Shown here in pieces: positions 33,281-40,319 of a stretch of 64,000 nt of DNA. The stretch is from a bacterium (lineage in GTDB: Bacteria; UBP6; UBA1177; JAKLFG01): assembly GCA_022709425.1 (NCBI GenBank), contig JAKLIW010000001.1:143552-207551 (forward strand), written 5' to 3'. Position 1 is the stretch's first letter. Each line of letters begins with the position of its first letter. Below the pieces are notes generated by a model that had not been told where the DNA came from, did no database searches, and saw only the letters and a list, made by a program, of their open reading frames with translations. The position numbers were made by a program, and so were the translations under genes.

Positions 33281-34018
33281 TTATTTTTCGTTTTGTTTTT
33301 CTTTTTGCGCCGCCGCCTCTTTTTCCTCTTTTTCCTTGCGCCGCATCTCATAGTATGCCTCTTTGGGCATGAGCTCGCCCGGCAGCTTACGATCAACGAA
33401 TAGTATTCCATCCAGATGGTCAAGTTCGTGCTGGAATATCACGGCGGTAAAGCCCTCTATCCGTTCACTTATCCGTCCTTTTCCGGCGATATCGTGCGTC
33501 ACCACCACCCATGTCGAGCGTTCGACGCTCCCGAACCCGGCCGGCACCGAGAGACACCCCTCCCAACCGGTCGCCTTTTCCGGAGCATATTCGTCGATGC
33601 GCGGATTGACATAGAATTCAAACGGTTTCTCCGGCTTATCCATCCGCTGGATCCACGCGGCACGGCGACTGATGCCGACCTGCGGCGCCGCCACGCCGAC
33701 ACCGGGCGCCTTTTTCACCGTTTCAAGCATTCGGGACCGCAACAACGGCAGTAACGGATCGTTCGGATCGATATCGAACGCTTTCTCGCGCAGAAATGCG
33801 TTGCCCGCCGGAGTATCGTCGGTGACCAGCGTCATCACCTCATTCTCGGCGCCGCCGGTTATCAGCCGTCGTTCATAGCGGTCGAACGGAGAGGGTGTTG
33901 CGGCAACAGCAGCCGACGGCGTGGACACGACGGCACAAGGTGCGATCGGCTTGGCGGTAGCACAGGAAATGATAGACCAGATCGCGATCAGTATCGCAAG
34001 GGAGCGTGCGATTCTCAT
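33281..34018 (-). CDS. Peptide deformylase-like protein with an export/lipoprotein signal
   Basis: A 245-residue protein containing all three deformylase motifs: GVGVAAPQVG, EGCLS and HELDH (metal ligands Cys, His, His with catalytic Glu). Unlike normal cytoplasmic deformylases it begins MRIARSLAILIAIWSIISCAT, a signal peptide with a lipobox-like ISCA, followed by a Pro/Ala-rich spacer, and it ends in a Lys/Glu-rich tail. AGGAG precedes ATG 34018. If exported it cannot act on nascent chains; it may hydrolyse formylated peptides in the periplasm or act as another metallohydrolase. Confidence 0.88.
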   Translation of the reverse strand: MRIARSLAILIAIWSIISCATAKPIAPCAVVSTPSAAVAATPSPFDRYERRLITGGAENEVMTLVTDDTPAGNAFLREKAFDIDPNDPLLPLLRSRMLETVKKAPGVGVAAPQVGISRRAAWIQRMDKPEKPFEFYVNPRIDEYAPEKATGWEGCLSVPAGFGSVERSTWVVVTHDIAGKGRISERIEGFTAVIFQHELDHLDGILFVDRKLPGELMPKEAYYEMRRKEKEEKEAAAQKEKQNEK

Positions 34019-34042
34019 AGGGCGTCTCCTCGGGAAAGGTGA

Positions 34043-35065
34043 TCAAAGCGCCGCGATATTCTTATCCTCATCCTTCTGCGCCTTCTTCAGGGCGCTTTCG
34101 GCACGACCAAGAAAGATCTCGTTAGATTCGCCCGGAACCAGCTGGGTGACCCCCACGGTTATAGAAAGCTGTTCGGGACCGAAATGAAAGGCGACGATCT
34201 CGTTCCGTATCTTTTCGGCCAGTTTTACCGCGCGCGGAAGATCGGTCTCGGGGAACAATACCGCGAAACGATCTGCGGCAAGACGGGCGATCACATCGGT
34301 CCGTCGCGTGTTGCGTTGAACCAACTCCACCAGAAGGACCAGCAGGCGGTCGGTCTTGTCACGACCGTGCTGTCCCTGTATGTGATCGTACTCGTCGATC
34401 GAGAACATAATGATGGCGCTCGGCCGCTCGTAGCGATCCGCCAGTAAAAGATACTGCTGAAGGATATAGCTGAAAGCGACGGGATTGAGGGCGCCGGTGA
34501 CCGTATCATGCGTCGCCAGATGGAGCAGTCTGTTGCGGATATACATTCTGCCGAGCACGCCGGCAAAAAGCAAAAGGATGAGAAGGGAAACGATGTTCGG
34601 TATAAGGAAATAGAAAAGCTTCACGCGGCGCTCGGCGTCGGCCTGCACGATACGGACCGTTTTTGCGGTTATATCCCAAAGCGATTCGCTCCACGCGATA
34701 AGCTGTTCCCGCATCTCAGGCGAGGCATCCTTGCGATAGAGCATGACCAGTTCCTTCAGCCGGCGCCAATCCTCTCCGGCATCAATCAGAGATTGGGCAA
34801 GTTCGCCGTTCCCGGTTGCATCGGCATGCTCACGCAGAAGAACGAGCGAACGGTCTATCTCGATGATGAACAGATCGGCATTTTTGCCGCCCAACTCGGC
34901 CTTGACCGTGCGCTGGATACCGCCCATCACCGCATCAAGCAGGTTGATGACCGAGGCATCATCCTTGAGCAGACTGATGCGCGAGAACATGAAAAGATTC
35001 CCCGCGAGCACCAGTAGCATGAGGGCGAACCCGACAATGTACAAGGCCTTATGCTGTATCTTCAT
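34043..35065 (-). CDS. Membrane protein with degenerate GGDEF domain
   Basis: A 340-residue protein: TM segment at about 7-28, an extracytoplasmic helical sensor region, a second TM near 150-172, then a GGDEF-fold domain (HLATHDTVTGALNP, FSIDEYDHIQGQHG). The signature motif is LAADRF in place of GGDEF, so diguanylate cyclase activity is unlikely; it may bind c-di-GMP or GTP or act structurally. The sensor plus single output domain suggests a signalling protein of the inner membrane. It ends 24 nt before the deformylase-like gene, so they may be co-transcribed. Confidence 0.85.
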   Translation of the reverse strand: MKIQHKALYIVGFALMLLVLAGNLFMFSRISLLKDDASVINLLDAVMGGIQRTVKAELGGKNADLFIIEIDRSLVLLREHADATGNGELAQSLIDAGEDWRRLKELVMLYRKDASPEMREQLIAWSESLWDITAKTVRIVQADAERRVKLFYFLIPNIVSLLILLLFAGVLGRMYIRNRLLHLATHDTVTGALNPVAFSYILQQYLLLADRYERPSAIIMFSIDEYDHIQGQHGRDKTDRLLVLLVELVQRNTRRTDVIARLAADRFAVLFPETDLPRAVKLAEKIRNEIVAFHFGPEQLSITVGVTQLVPGESNEIFLGRAESALKKAQKDEDKNIAAL

Positions 35066-35239
35066 GCGTTACCCCGCAACTGACCTTTCGAGTGATACAC
35101 TACTTAAGAAGCGATGTCAAATTGTTATCCACATCTCAACGCACGACCGCCGCCAGCAAGAAAAGATTCCCTCACAGGCTCATAGCGTAGCGGGCCATTA
35201 ACGATACCAATAAGTTATCTACTTTTTTCCGTTAGTACC

Positions 35240-35268
35240 TTGCTTTATGTAGTAGTGTGTTGTATGTT
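35240..35268 (+). promoter_or_regulatory. Promoter of the PadR operon
   Basis: TTGCTT at 35240-35245 and TATGTT at 35263-35268 with a 17-nt spacer, in a region rich in ATGT/GTAC-like elements (TAGTAC at 35233-35238, TTGTAC just past the -10) that could be bound by the PadR protein. Confidence 0.55.
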
Positions 35269-35294
35269 GTACCGTGCTTAGTGTAGGAGGCAGC

Positions 35295-35627
35295 ATGAAT
35301 GTCCAATTCAAAAAAGGGGTCCTTGACCTGTGCGTGCTGGCGGTGGTGGCCGAGGGCGACTGCTACGGCTATGAACTGGTGAAGCGGATCTCGGAGAACA
35401 TCGAGATCGCCGAGGGGACCATCTATCCGCTTTTGCGGAAGTTCCAGAACGAGGGGTACTGCGAGACCTATCTGACCGAATCGAGCGGCGGGCCGCCGCG
35501 CAAGTATTACCGGCTCACCGTCGCGGGACGGCGGATGCGCGATCAGCTCATCGCCGAATGGACGAAGTTCTCCAAAAGCGTCGACACGATAATAACCGCC
35601 AACAAAGGGGGGCGCAGCAATGGATAA
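35295..35627 (+). CDS. PadR-family transcriptional regulator
   Basis: A 110-residue winged-helix protein: KKGVLDLCVLAVVAEGDCYGYELVKRI, AEGTIYPLLRKFQNEGY and GGPPRKYYRLTVAGRR are canonical PadR segments. It lacks a long C-terminal dimerisation extension and so belongs to the short PadR group. A strong TAGGAGG precedes ATG 35295. The downstream HAAS and DUF4097 genes overlap it, the usual operon in which PadR senses an envelope or antimicrobial stress; autoregulation is expected. Confidence 0.95.
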   Translation: MNVQFKKGVLDLCVLAVVAEGDCYGYELVKRISENIEIAEGTIYPLLRKFQNEGYCETYLTESSGGPPRKYYRLTVAGRRMRDQLIAEWTKFSKSVDTIITANKGGRSNG

Positions 35628-36198
35628 GAGACAGTATCTGGCACGGCTCCGCGACAGCCTCGCGGGCCTTCCCTCCCCGGACATCGAGGATATCATCCGC
35701 GACTACGAGGAACATTTTCGCAGCGGCGCCGAATCGGGCAAGTCGGAGTCCGATATCGCGCTGTCGCTCGGCATGCCCGAAGAGATCGCGCGGCAGTACC
35801 GCGGCGAAGCGCCGGTGGGCGTCACGGTCGTTGACGGGCCGGTCGACCGCACCAAGATGTGGATCGCCGGCGCGATCCTCATCGCGCTCAATGTGACGGT
35901 GCTCGCCACGCCGGTCATGTCGCTTTTCTGGATGTGGGTCGCCTCGTGGATCGTCGCGTGGGTCGCGGCGATACTGGGAGTGGTCATCATCATCGCGGGG
36001 CTGGTGACCCTGCCGGTCCCGATACTCAACTTCTTCGCCTCGCCGTTCCTCGTCTTCTTCGGCGCGGGGGCGCTCCTGCTGGGGATCGGCGGCACGATGC
36101 TGCTGTCGGCGCTGACGGCGCTGGCCGTCAAGGCGATCAAGTGGTGGGTCAACTTCAATATCGGCCTTGCCCGCCGGGCGGGAGGGGCCCATGCGTAA
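35620..36198 (+). CDS. DUF1700/HAAS-domain membrane protein
   Basis: A 192-residue protein with an N-terminal HAAS segment (MDKRQYLARLRDSLAGLPSPD, DYEEHF, MPEEIARQYRGE) and four hydrophobic segments. HAAS proteins are typically encoded between PadR and DUF4097 genes and are thought to interact with them at the membrane. It overlaps PadR by 8 nt and the DUF4097 gene by 8 nt. Confidence 0.9.
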   Translation: MDKRQYLARLRDSLAGLPSPDIEDIIRDYEEHFRSGAESGKSESDIALSLGMPEEIARQYRGEAPVGVTVVDGPVDRTKMWIAGAILIALNVTVLATPVMSLFWMWVASWIVAWVAAILGVVIIIAGLVTLPVPILNFFASPFLVFFGAGALLLGIGGTMLLSALTALAVKAIKWWVNFNIGLARRAGGAHA

Positions 36199-36988
36199 AA
36201 AGATACTCACCGCGCTCGTCTGCTTCGCGCTGTCGGGCGTCTCGTTCGCCGTCGCCTTCGGGATGTTCTTCAATGCGTCGCAGGCGGGCACCGCCTTCGC
36301 CCAGAGCGGCATCTCGCCGCTGTTCAAGAATGTGACCGGGCTCATCCGCGAAGGGATGGAGCCGATGCGCGGCTGTACCGTGGACGACTTCGCGGGCGAC
36401 CTCAAAAGCATCAGCCTCTCCACCATCACCGCCGGGGTGCGGCTGGAGACCATCACCGACACCGCTCCGGTACTGAACAGCGACACCGGGGTCAACTGCC
36501 AGCGGACCGGCGACAAACTGGAGATACGGGTGCCGCCCTTCAGCCTGCGGAAGCGCCATCATGCCGTCAATCTGCGCCTGCCGCCGACCGACAACGACGA
36601 CCTGACGCTCTTTCTGCCGTTGGGAAAACGGTACGATCTGGAGGTGAAGACGATATCGGGCGACATCCGCGCCGAGGATATCGCGGCGGAAAAACTGGCG
36701 GTCGAGAGCAAATCGGGCGACATCTCCGTCAAGGGACTCACCGGCGACCTGACCGCGTCGGCCGTGTCGGGCGACATGAACCTCGAACTCAAGGAGCTGT
36801 CGTCGTTCGCCGCCGCCGTGGCGGTGTCGGGCGACATCCGCCTGCGTCTGCCGGGCGCCGAGCCCTACAACATCACCACCGAAACGGTGTCGGGAAAACT
36901 GTCGGTGAACGCCTCCGAAGAAAAAGGGGCACAGAAACAGGTGCAGGTGAAAACAGTGTCGGGCGACATCGCCATCGAAGCGCGCTGA
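36191..36988 (+). CDS. DUF4097 family exported protein
   Basis: A 265-residue protein with a signal/TM near the start and a C-terminal DUF4097-type beta-helix with repeated SGD(I/M) strands (KTISGDIRAEDI, SKSGDISVKGL, AVSGDMNLELK, VSGDIRLRL, VSGDIAIEA). It is the third member of the PadR-HAAS-DUF4097 cassette. It may be an envelope sensor or scaffold; no enzyme motif. GGAGGGGCCC lies upstream of ATG 36191. Confidence 0.88.
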   Translation: MRKKILTALVCFALSGVSFAVAFGMFFNASQAGTAFAQSGISPLFKNVTGLIREGMEPMRGCTVDDFAGDLKSISLSTITAGVRLETITDTAPVLNSDTGVNCQRTGDKLEIRVPPFSLRKRHHAVNLRLPPTDNDDLTLFLPLGKRYDLEVKTISGDIRAEDIAAEKLAVESKSGDISVKGLTGDLTASAVSGDMNLELKELSSFAAAVAVSGDIRLRLPGAEPYNITTETVSGKLSVNASEEKGAQKQVQVKTVSGDIAIEAR

Positions 36989-36991
36989 TAC

Positions 36992-37165
36992 CATTTCCGT
37001 TCCTTGACCTTCCTCAAAAATCATCGTGGCGACATCGCGGCGATGGACTTCTTCACGGTGCCCACGGTGAAGTTCCAACTCCTGTATGTGTTCTTCGTCA
37101 TCTCTCATGCACGACGGCGGATACTCCATTTCGCCTGCACGCTTAATCCGACGACAGGATGGGTG
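36992..37165 (+). pseudogene. Integrase/transposase core fragment
   Basis: In one frame this short stretch encodes FLKNHRGDIAAMDFFTVPTVKF and ISHARRRILHFACTLNPTTGW, a recognisable piece of an integrase catalytic core (the first DDE Asp segment D-F-F-T-V-P-T and following strands). Both sides are missing, and after the Trp the frame carries unrelated sequence. It is a scar of an IS or integrase gene immediately after the DUF4097 gene. Confidence 0.75.
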
Positions 37166-37562
37166 TTTGCAGCACCGCTACACTTGGAAGAAAGCGGCGT
37201 AACGGCCGCCGTTCCTCATTTCGGCACCAAGTTCCGTGACGGGAAAGGTGCGTCGGAAATGGCCCCGGAACGGCCGTTCCTCGCGAGTTGTCGCTGTTTC
37301 TCCGCGCCGCGTCACCCCCACTTCGATCGGCATGATGAAAAGGAATGAAAACGGGCCTTTCTAAGCGTCGGACATCCCTATTTGGCGCGATTTTCAGGGC
37401 TCCCGAGGATTTCGAACCTTTGGGCTAGCTAACAGAGATCTCTGTCCGATGTGAAATGACAGAGGACACCCGTTCACCCGTTTTCCTATCAGCCTCCCTT
37501 GCGCGTCGTCTTTTTTTTCTTCATCTTACGCTCACGCTGCCCGCCGACGGACGATGGATGGT
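37166..37562. other. Intergenic stretch without recognised gene
   Basis: I saw no supportable gene here; the few short frames have no family marks. It contains the perfect palindrome ACAGAGATCTCTGT at 37432-37445. It separates the integrase scar from an AT-rich lipoprotein gene and is probably debris of past insertions. Confidence 0.5.
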
Positions 37563-38012
37563 TCATGGTTTCACCGAGTCCGATGTTGATCTGACGGGAG
37601 ATAGGCTATTATCATTGCCAAATCCTTTTTCCCCCAAATCAATTTTACATTCGTTGTCCTGCGGTTCGCCAAGGCCTCTTGCAATTACTTTCTTTGATTC
37701 AAGCGTTACCACAACATATTCCTTTTGCAAGGGACTATTCTTGGGGTAATCTTTGTGCGCAACAACAAAAATCTCATATTTTTTGTTTTTATCAACATTC
37801 TCAAAGCACTTGTTTTGTGGAAAATAGTCTCCCCGCACGTCTTCTCTTTTCAATATTTCTATTTCACATTCGACATTTTCACTGCATATAATATTTCTAA
37901 TGAATTCTTTCTCTTGCGTGTTGTTTTCGTTAGTATTCGCGCAAGATATTATTGGAAAAGCGAAGCCGAAGATTATTAAATAAAAGACCTCTTTCGCTGT
38001 TTTTATCCTCAT
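37563..38012 (-). CDS. AT-rich small lipoprotein of unknown function
   Basis: A 149-residue predicted lipoprotein with a signal ending FGFAFPIISC. It has three other Cys residues and charged, Asn/Lys/Glu-rich sequence (NTNENNTQEKEF, VDKNKKYEIFVV). Base composition is clearly more AT-rich than the surrounding genes and codon choice (AAA, GAA, AAT) is unlike theirs, which suggests recent transfer. GGAGG lies 10 nt before ATG 38012. No family was recognised. Confidence 0.65.
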   Translation of the reverse strand: MRIKTAKEVFYLIIFGFAFPIISCANTNENNTQEKEFIRNIICSENVECEIEILKREDVRGDYFPQNKCFENVDKNKKYEIFVVAHKDYPKNSPLQKEYVVVTLESKKVIARGLGEPQDNECKIDLGEKGFGNDNSLSPVRSTSDSVKP

Positions 38013-38068
38013 TTTAATATGCCTCCGATCCTTGGCTATCTCGATTCTCTTTAATAAAAGGGCCCCAG

Positions 38069-38096
38069 TGGGGTCACATCTATATTAACACAACTT
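38069..38096 (+). repeat. Left terminal inverted repeat of the REP-type element
   Basis: TGGGGTCACATCTATATTAA then CACAACTT. It pairs with the right repeat after reverse complement with only small differences. Confidence 0.85.
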
Positions 38097-38097
38097 T

Positions 38098-39036
38098 TCA
38101 TGCCAGCCCCTCCTCTATTTTATCCACCCACGCCGCCAACCTGTTGTCGGCCTTCAGCCCCCTCTCAAACACCCGCGCCGCCGTTGCCACCGCATTGCCC
38201 GACATGCCGAGCAGCCGTCCGATCTCCGCCAGCGTCAGCGCCGTCCGCCGTTTGAGAAGATAGAGATAGACGCGCCGCGCCTCCCCCCGTTCGTACTTCT
38301 TGAGCAGGTCGCCTTTCTTCACCCCGAACGCCGCGCACACCGCCTTCTCGACCGCCTCGGGCGTCACCTGTTTAAGGCCGCGATACTCGGGCAGTTCGTT
38401 CGCGTCAGCCGCGCGGTCGGCCACCTGTTCCCGCATCTTCGCGCGGAAATCGTCGCCGCCGATGAGCGCGTTGCGCCCGTACATTTCTTCGGGCAGGATG
38501 TCCTCGCCCTGCATGCGGTCGATGATGCTCCGGTAGTTCTCCGGGCCGCCAGCATACTTGAGGACGGTCGCCGGGGAGAGGAGTTCGGTCGTCTCGCCGG
38601 AAAGGTACTGACCGTAACTGCTCCAGCGATAGGCTTCCGGTTCATCGACGAGTCCGGCGCGTACCGGGTTGAGGTGGATGTAAGTCGACAGCCGCACGAG
38701 GTAGTCGTCGCGCTCGACCAGCACCGCCTTGTAGCGGCCTTGGAACACCGAGCCAACGAGTTGGTACTTCACGCGGAACCAGTTGGCGTAACTCGCGTGG
38801 AAGGTGTGCATCGCGCGGGCGAGGTTCGCGTTCGGCGTCTCGATGAGCAGGTGGAAATGGTTGTCCATCAGGCAGTAGGCGTGCACGACGATGCCGAATT
38901 TACGCCGCGCGGCGATGAGTTTTTCGAGGAACACTTCGCGGTCGGCGATGCGACGGAATATCTTTTCCTTGCGGTGTCCCCGGTTGATCACATGGTAGAG
39001 AGCGCCGGGGTATTCTATGCGCAGTGGGCGTGCCAT
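38098..39036 (-). CDS. REP-associated tyrosine transposase (Y1_Tnp, RayT-like)
   Basis: A 312-residue HUH single-strand transposase: start MARPLRIEYPGALYHVINRG, HUH motif as DNHFHLLIE near residue 60, Tyr in STYIHLNPVRAGLV (about residue 125) and the WSSYGQYL segment. A C-terminal half with KKGDLLKKYERGEARRVYLYLLKRR resembles a DnaA-like or HTH DNA-binding extension. Such proteins mobilise short palindromic repeats. GC content is high like the host genome, so the element is not obviously foreign, but it has interrupted the neighbouring gene. Confidence 0.93.
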   Translation of the reverse strand: MARPLRIEYPGALYHVINRGHRKEKIFRRIADREVFLEKLIAARRKFGIVVHAYCLMDNHFHLLIETPNANLARAMHTFHASYANWFRVKYQLVGSVFQGRYKAVLVERDDYLVRLSTYIHLNPVRAGLVDEPEAYRWSSYGQYLSGETTELLSPATVLKYAGGPENYRSIIDRMQGEDILPEEMYGRNALIGGDDFRAKMREQVADRAADANELPEYRGLKQVTPEAVEKAVCAAFGVKKGDLLKKYERGEARRVYLYLLKRRTALTLAEIGRLLGMSGNAVATAARVFERGLKADNRLAAWVDKIEEGLA

Positions 39037-39281
39037 GACGACACCCTAGCAGAACTCAACAATAAAAGCAAGTTTGTGTTTATATAGATGTGACCCCAAT
39101 GTTTCTGTCCTATCAGGATCCCGTAGATCAGCCACAAAAGGATGCCGGTCGAGAAGAGGGCGTACATCGGCAGCGATATGTCGTGGGTCTGCCGCGTCTT
39201 GATGATGCGGAGCGCCTGCGGTACGAACGACACGGTGGTGAGGGTCGCGGCGATGGCACCGATGAGGTCGGTGATGGTCAT
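39015..39281 (-). pseudogene. SemiSWEET/PQ-loop gene truncated by the transposase element
   Basis: The 88-residue frame starts as a normal SemiSWEET sugar transporter ([52 protein letters not shown]), which holds TM1 and TM2. After about residue 60 it reads into the element end and codes for unrelated sequence, so TM3 is missing. The ATG overlaps the speD stop by 4 nt. The lost 3' part was not found on the other side of the element. Confidence 0.83.
39070..39099 (-). repeat. Right terminal inverted repeat of the REP-type element
   Basis: Read on the minus strand, TGGGGTCACATCTATATAAA then CACAAACTT, matching the left repeat. It lies within the reading frame of the truncated SemiSWEET gene. 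Confidence 0.85.
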
Positions 39282-40150
39282 CCGGGGCCGAACATCTTCG
39301 GCATCGAGGGAAGGTTGCGGCCGTAGAATATCTCGTTCATCTCGCGGGTGAGGCGCTGTTTGATCTTGCGCTTCTCCATCGAGTTGATCTGCCGCTTCGA
39401 GACGCCGAACAGATAGTTGTCGAGGTCGAAATCGCGCAGGATCATCTTGGTGTGGAAGATGTTGTCCTGATAGACATTGAGATCGACGCAGTGGAACGCG
39501 TCGAGCGTGTCGGGATGGATGAAGTTCTGTATTGAGTGCAGTTTGTGATCGAGGAATATCTTGCGGCCGTCCATGACCCGCGTGAAACCGCGGACCCGGT
39601 AGTCGATGTTGATGATGTCGGATTCGAAGCTGTCGAGCAGGAAATTGAGCGCCTTCAAGGGCGATATCCGGCCGCAGGTCGACACGTCGATGTCGACGCG
39701 GAAGGTCGAGATGCCGCTGTCGGGGTGGCTTTCGGGATAGGTGTGGACGGTGAGGTGGCTCTTGTCGAGGTGCATGGTCACATCGCCCCCCTCCCCATTC
39801 TCGCCGTTCTCACCGCAGTCACCCGTCCCTTCGTAGATGGAACCGGCGAGCTTCCCGCCCTGCACCACTTTCTCCTCGGAGATAAGCACCACCACGCTCG
39901 CCCCCTGCGGGTCGTAATCCTGCTTGGAGATGTTCAGGACATTGGAGCCGATGATCTCGGAAACCTGTTCGAGGATGCTGGTGAGACGGTCCGAGTTGTA
40001 TTCTTCGTCGATGTACTGTATGTAGGCGCGGCGGTCCTCGCGGGTCATCGCATAGCAGACATCGTATATATTGAAGGAAAGAGTCTTGGTCAGGTTGTTG
40101 AACCCGTAGAGCTGCATCTTCTTTTTGTTGCTCATCTGCTTCACTTTCAT
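39278..40150 (-). CDS. speD: S-adenosylmethionine decarboxylase proenzyme
   Basis: A 290-residue enzyme of the E. coli SpeD type, which supplies decarboxylated SAM for spermidine synthesis. Residues near 130 read [14 protein letters not shown]; the Ser becomes the pyruvoyl cofactor by self-cleavage at Lys-Ser. [23 protein letters not shown] and DYRVRGFTR are also conserved. AGGAGG precedes ATG 40150, with a TTGCTA-16-TATGAT promoter. The spermidine synthase gene is not adjacent. The downstream gene was the SemiSWEET now truncated. Confidence 0.95.
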   Translation of the reverse strand: MKVKQMSNKKKMQLYGFNNLTKTLSFNIYDVCYAMTREDRRAYIQYIDEEYNSDRLTSILEQVSEIIGSNVLNISKQDYDPQGASVVVLISEEKVVQGGKLAGSIYEGTGDCGENGENGEGGDVTMHLDKSHLTVHTYPESHPDSGISTFRVDIDVSTCGRISPLKALNFLLDSFESDIINIDYRVRGFTRVMDGRKIFLDHKLHSIQNFIHPDTLDAFHCVDLNVYQDNIFHTKMILRDFDLDNYLFGVSKRQINSMEKRKIKQRLTREMNEIFYGRNLPSMPKMFGPG

Positions 40151-40179
40151 GGACGCCTCCTACAGTCAAAATCGCCGTA

Positions 40180-40207
40180 ATCATAAATAGTATTTTATAT
40201 TTAGCAA
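40180..40207 (-). promoter_or_regulatory. Promoter of speD
   Basis: On the minus strand TTGCTA (40207-40202), 16 nt, TATGAT (40185-40180), in a notably AT-rich intergenic region shared with the divergent HEAT-lipoprotein promoter. Confidence 0.55.
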
Positions 40208-40242
40208 TAAAAATCTTTACCAAAAAAATCGCTCCAAAAAGG

Positions 40243-40270
40243 TTGAATTTTATCTTTTTTTTGCTAGAGT
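40243..40270 (+). promoter_or_regulatory. Promoter of the HEAT-repeat lipoprotein gene
   Basis: TTGAAT at 40243-40248 and TAGAGT at 40265-40270 with a 16-nt spacer, about 50 nt before the start codon. Confidence 0.6.
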
Positions 40271-40319
40271 GAACCGGAATTGAAACGGTTTCGCTGACTT
40301 TATAACGGAGAGGTATCCG

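Larger units (their letters stand above)
38069..39099. mobile_element. REP-type transposase element bounded by inverted repeats
   Basis: A unit of about 1.03 kb comprising one transposase gene flanked by inverted copies of TGGGGTCACATCTATAT...ACACAA at 38069-38096 and 39070-39099. The repeats agree at all but two or three positions over 28 nt. The right end lies inside a SemiSWEET gene, which lost its 3' end. Confidence 0.8.

Noticed and set aside
37395..37445. tRNA-like text (a TTCGAA-containing stretch near GGATTTCGAACC)
   Set aside because: No 5-bp T-stem, anticodon arm or acceptor stem can be drawn around it.
37456..37749. 97-residue plus-strand ORF in the insertion patch
   Set aside because: No ribosome site or motif, and it overlaps the minus-strand lipoprotein gene, which has a signal peptide and GGAGG.
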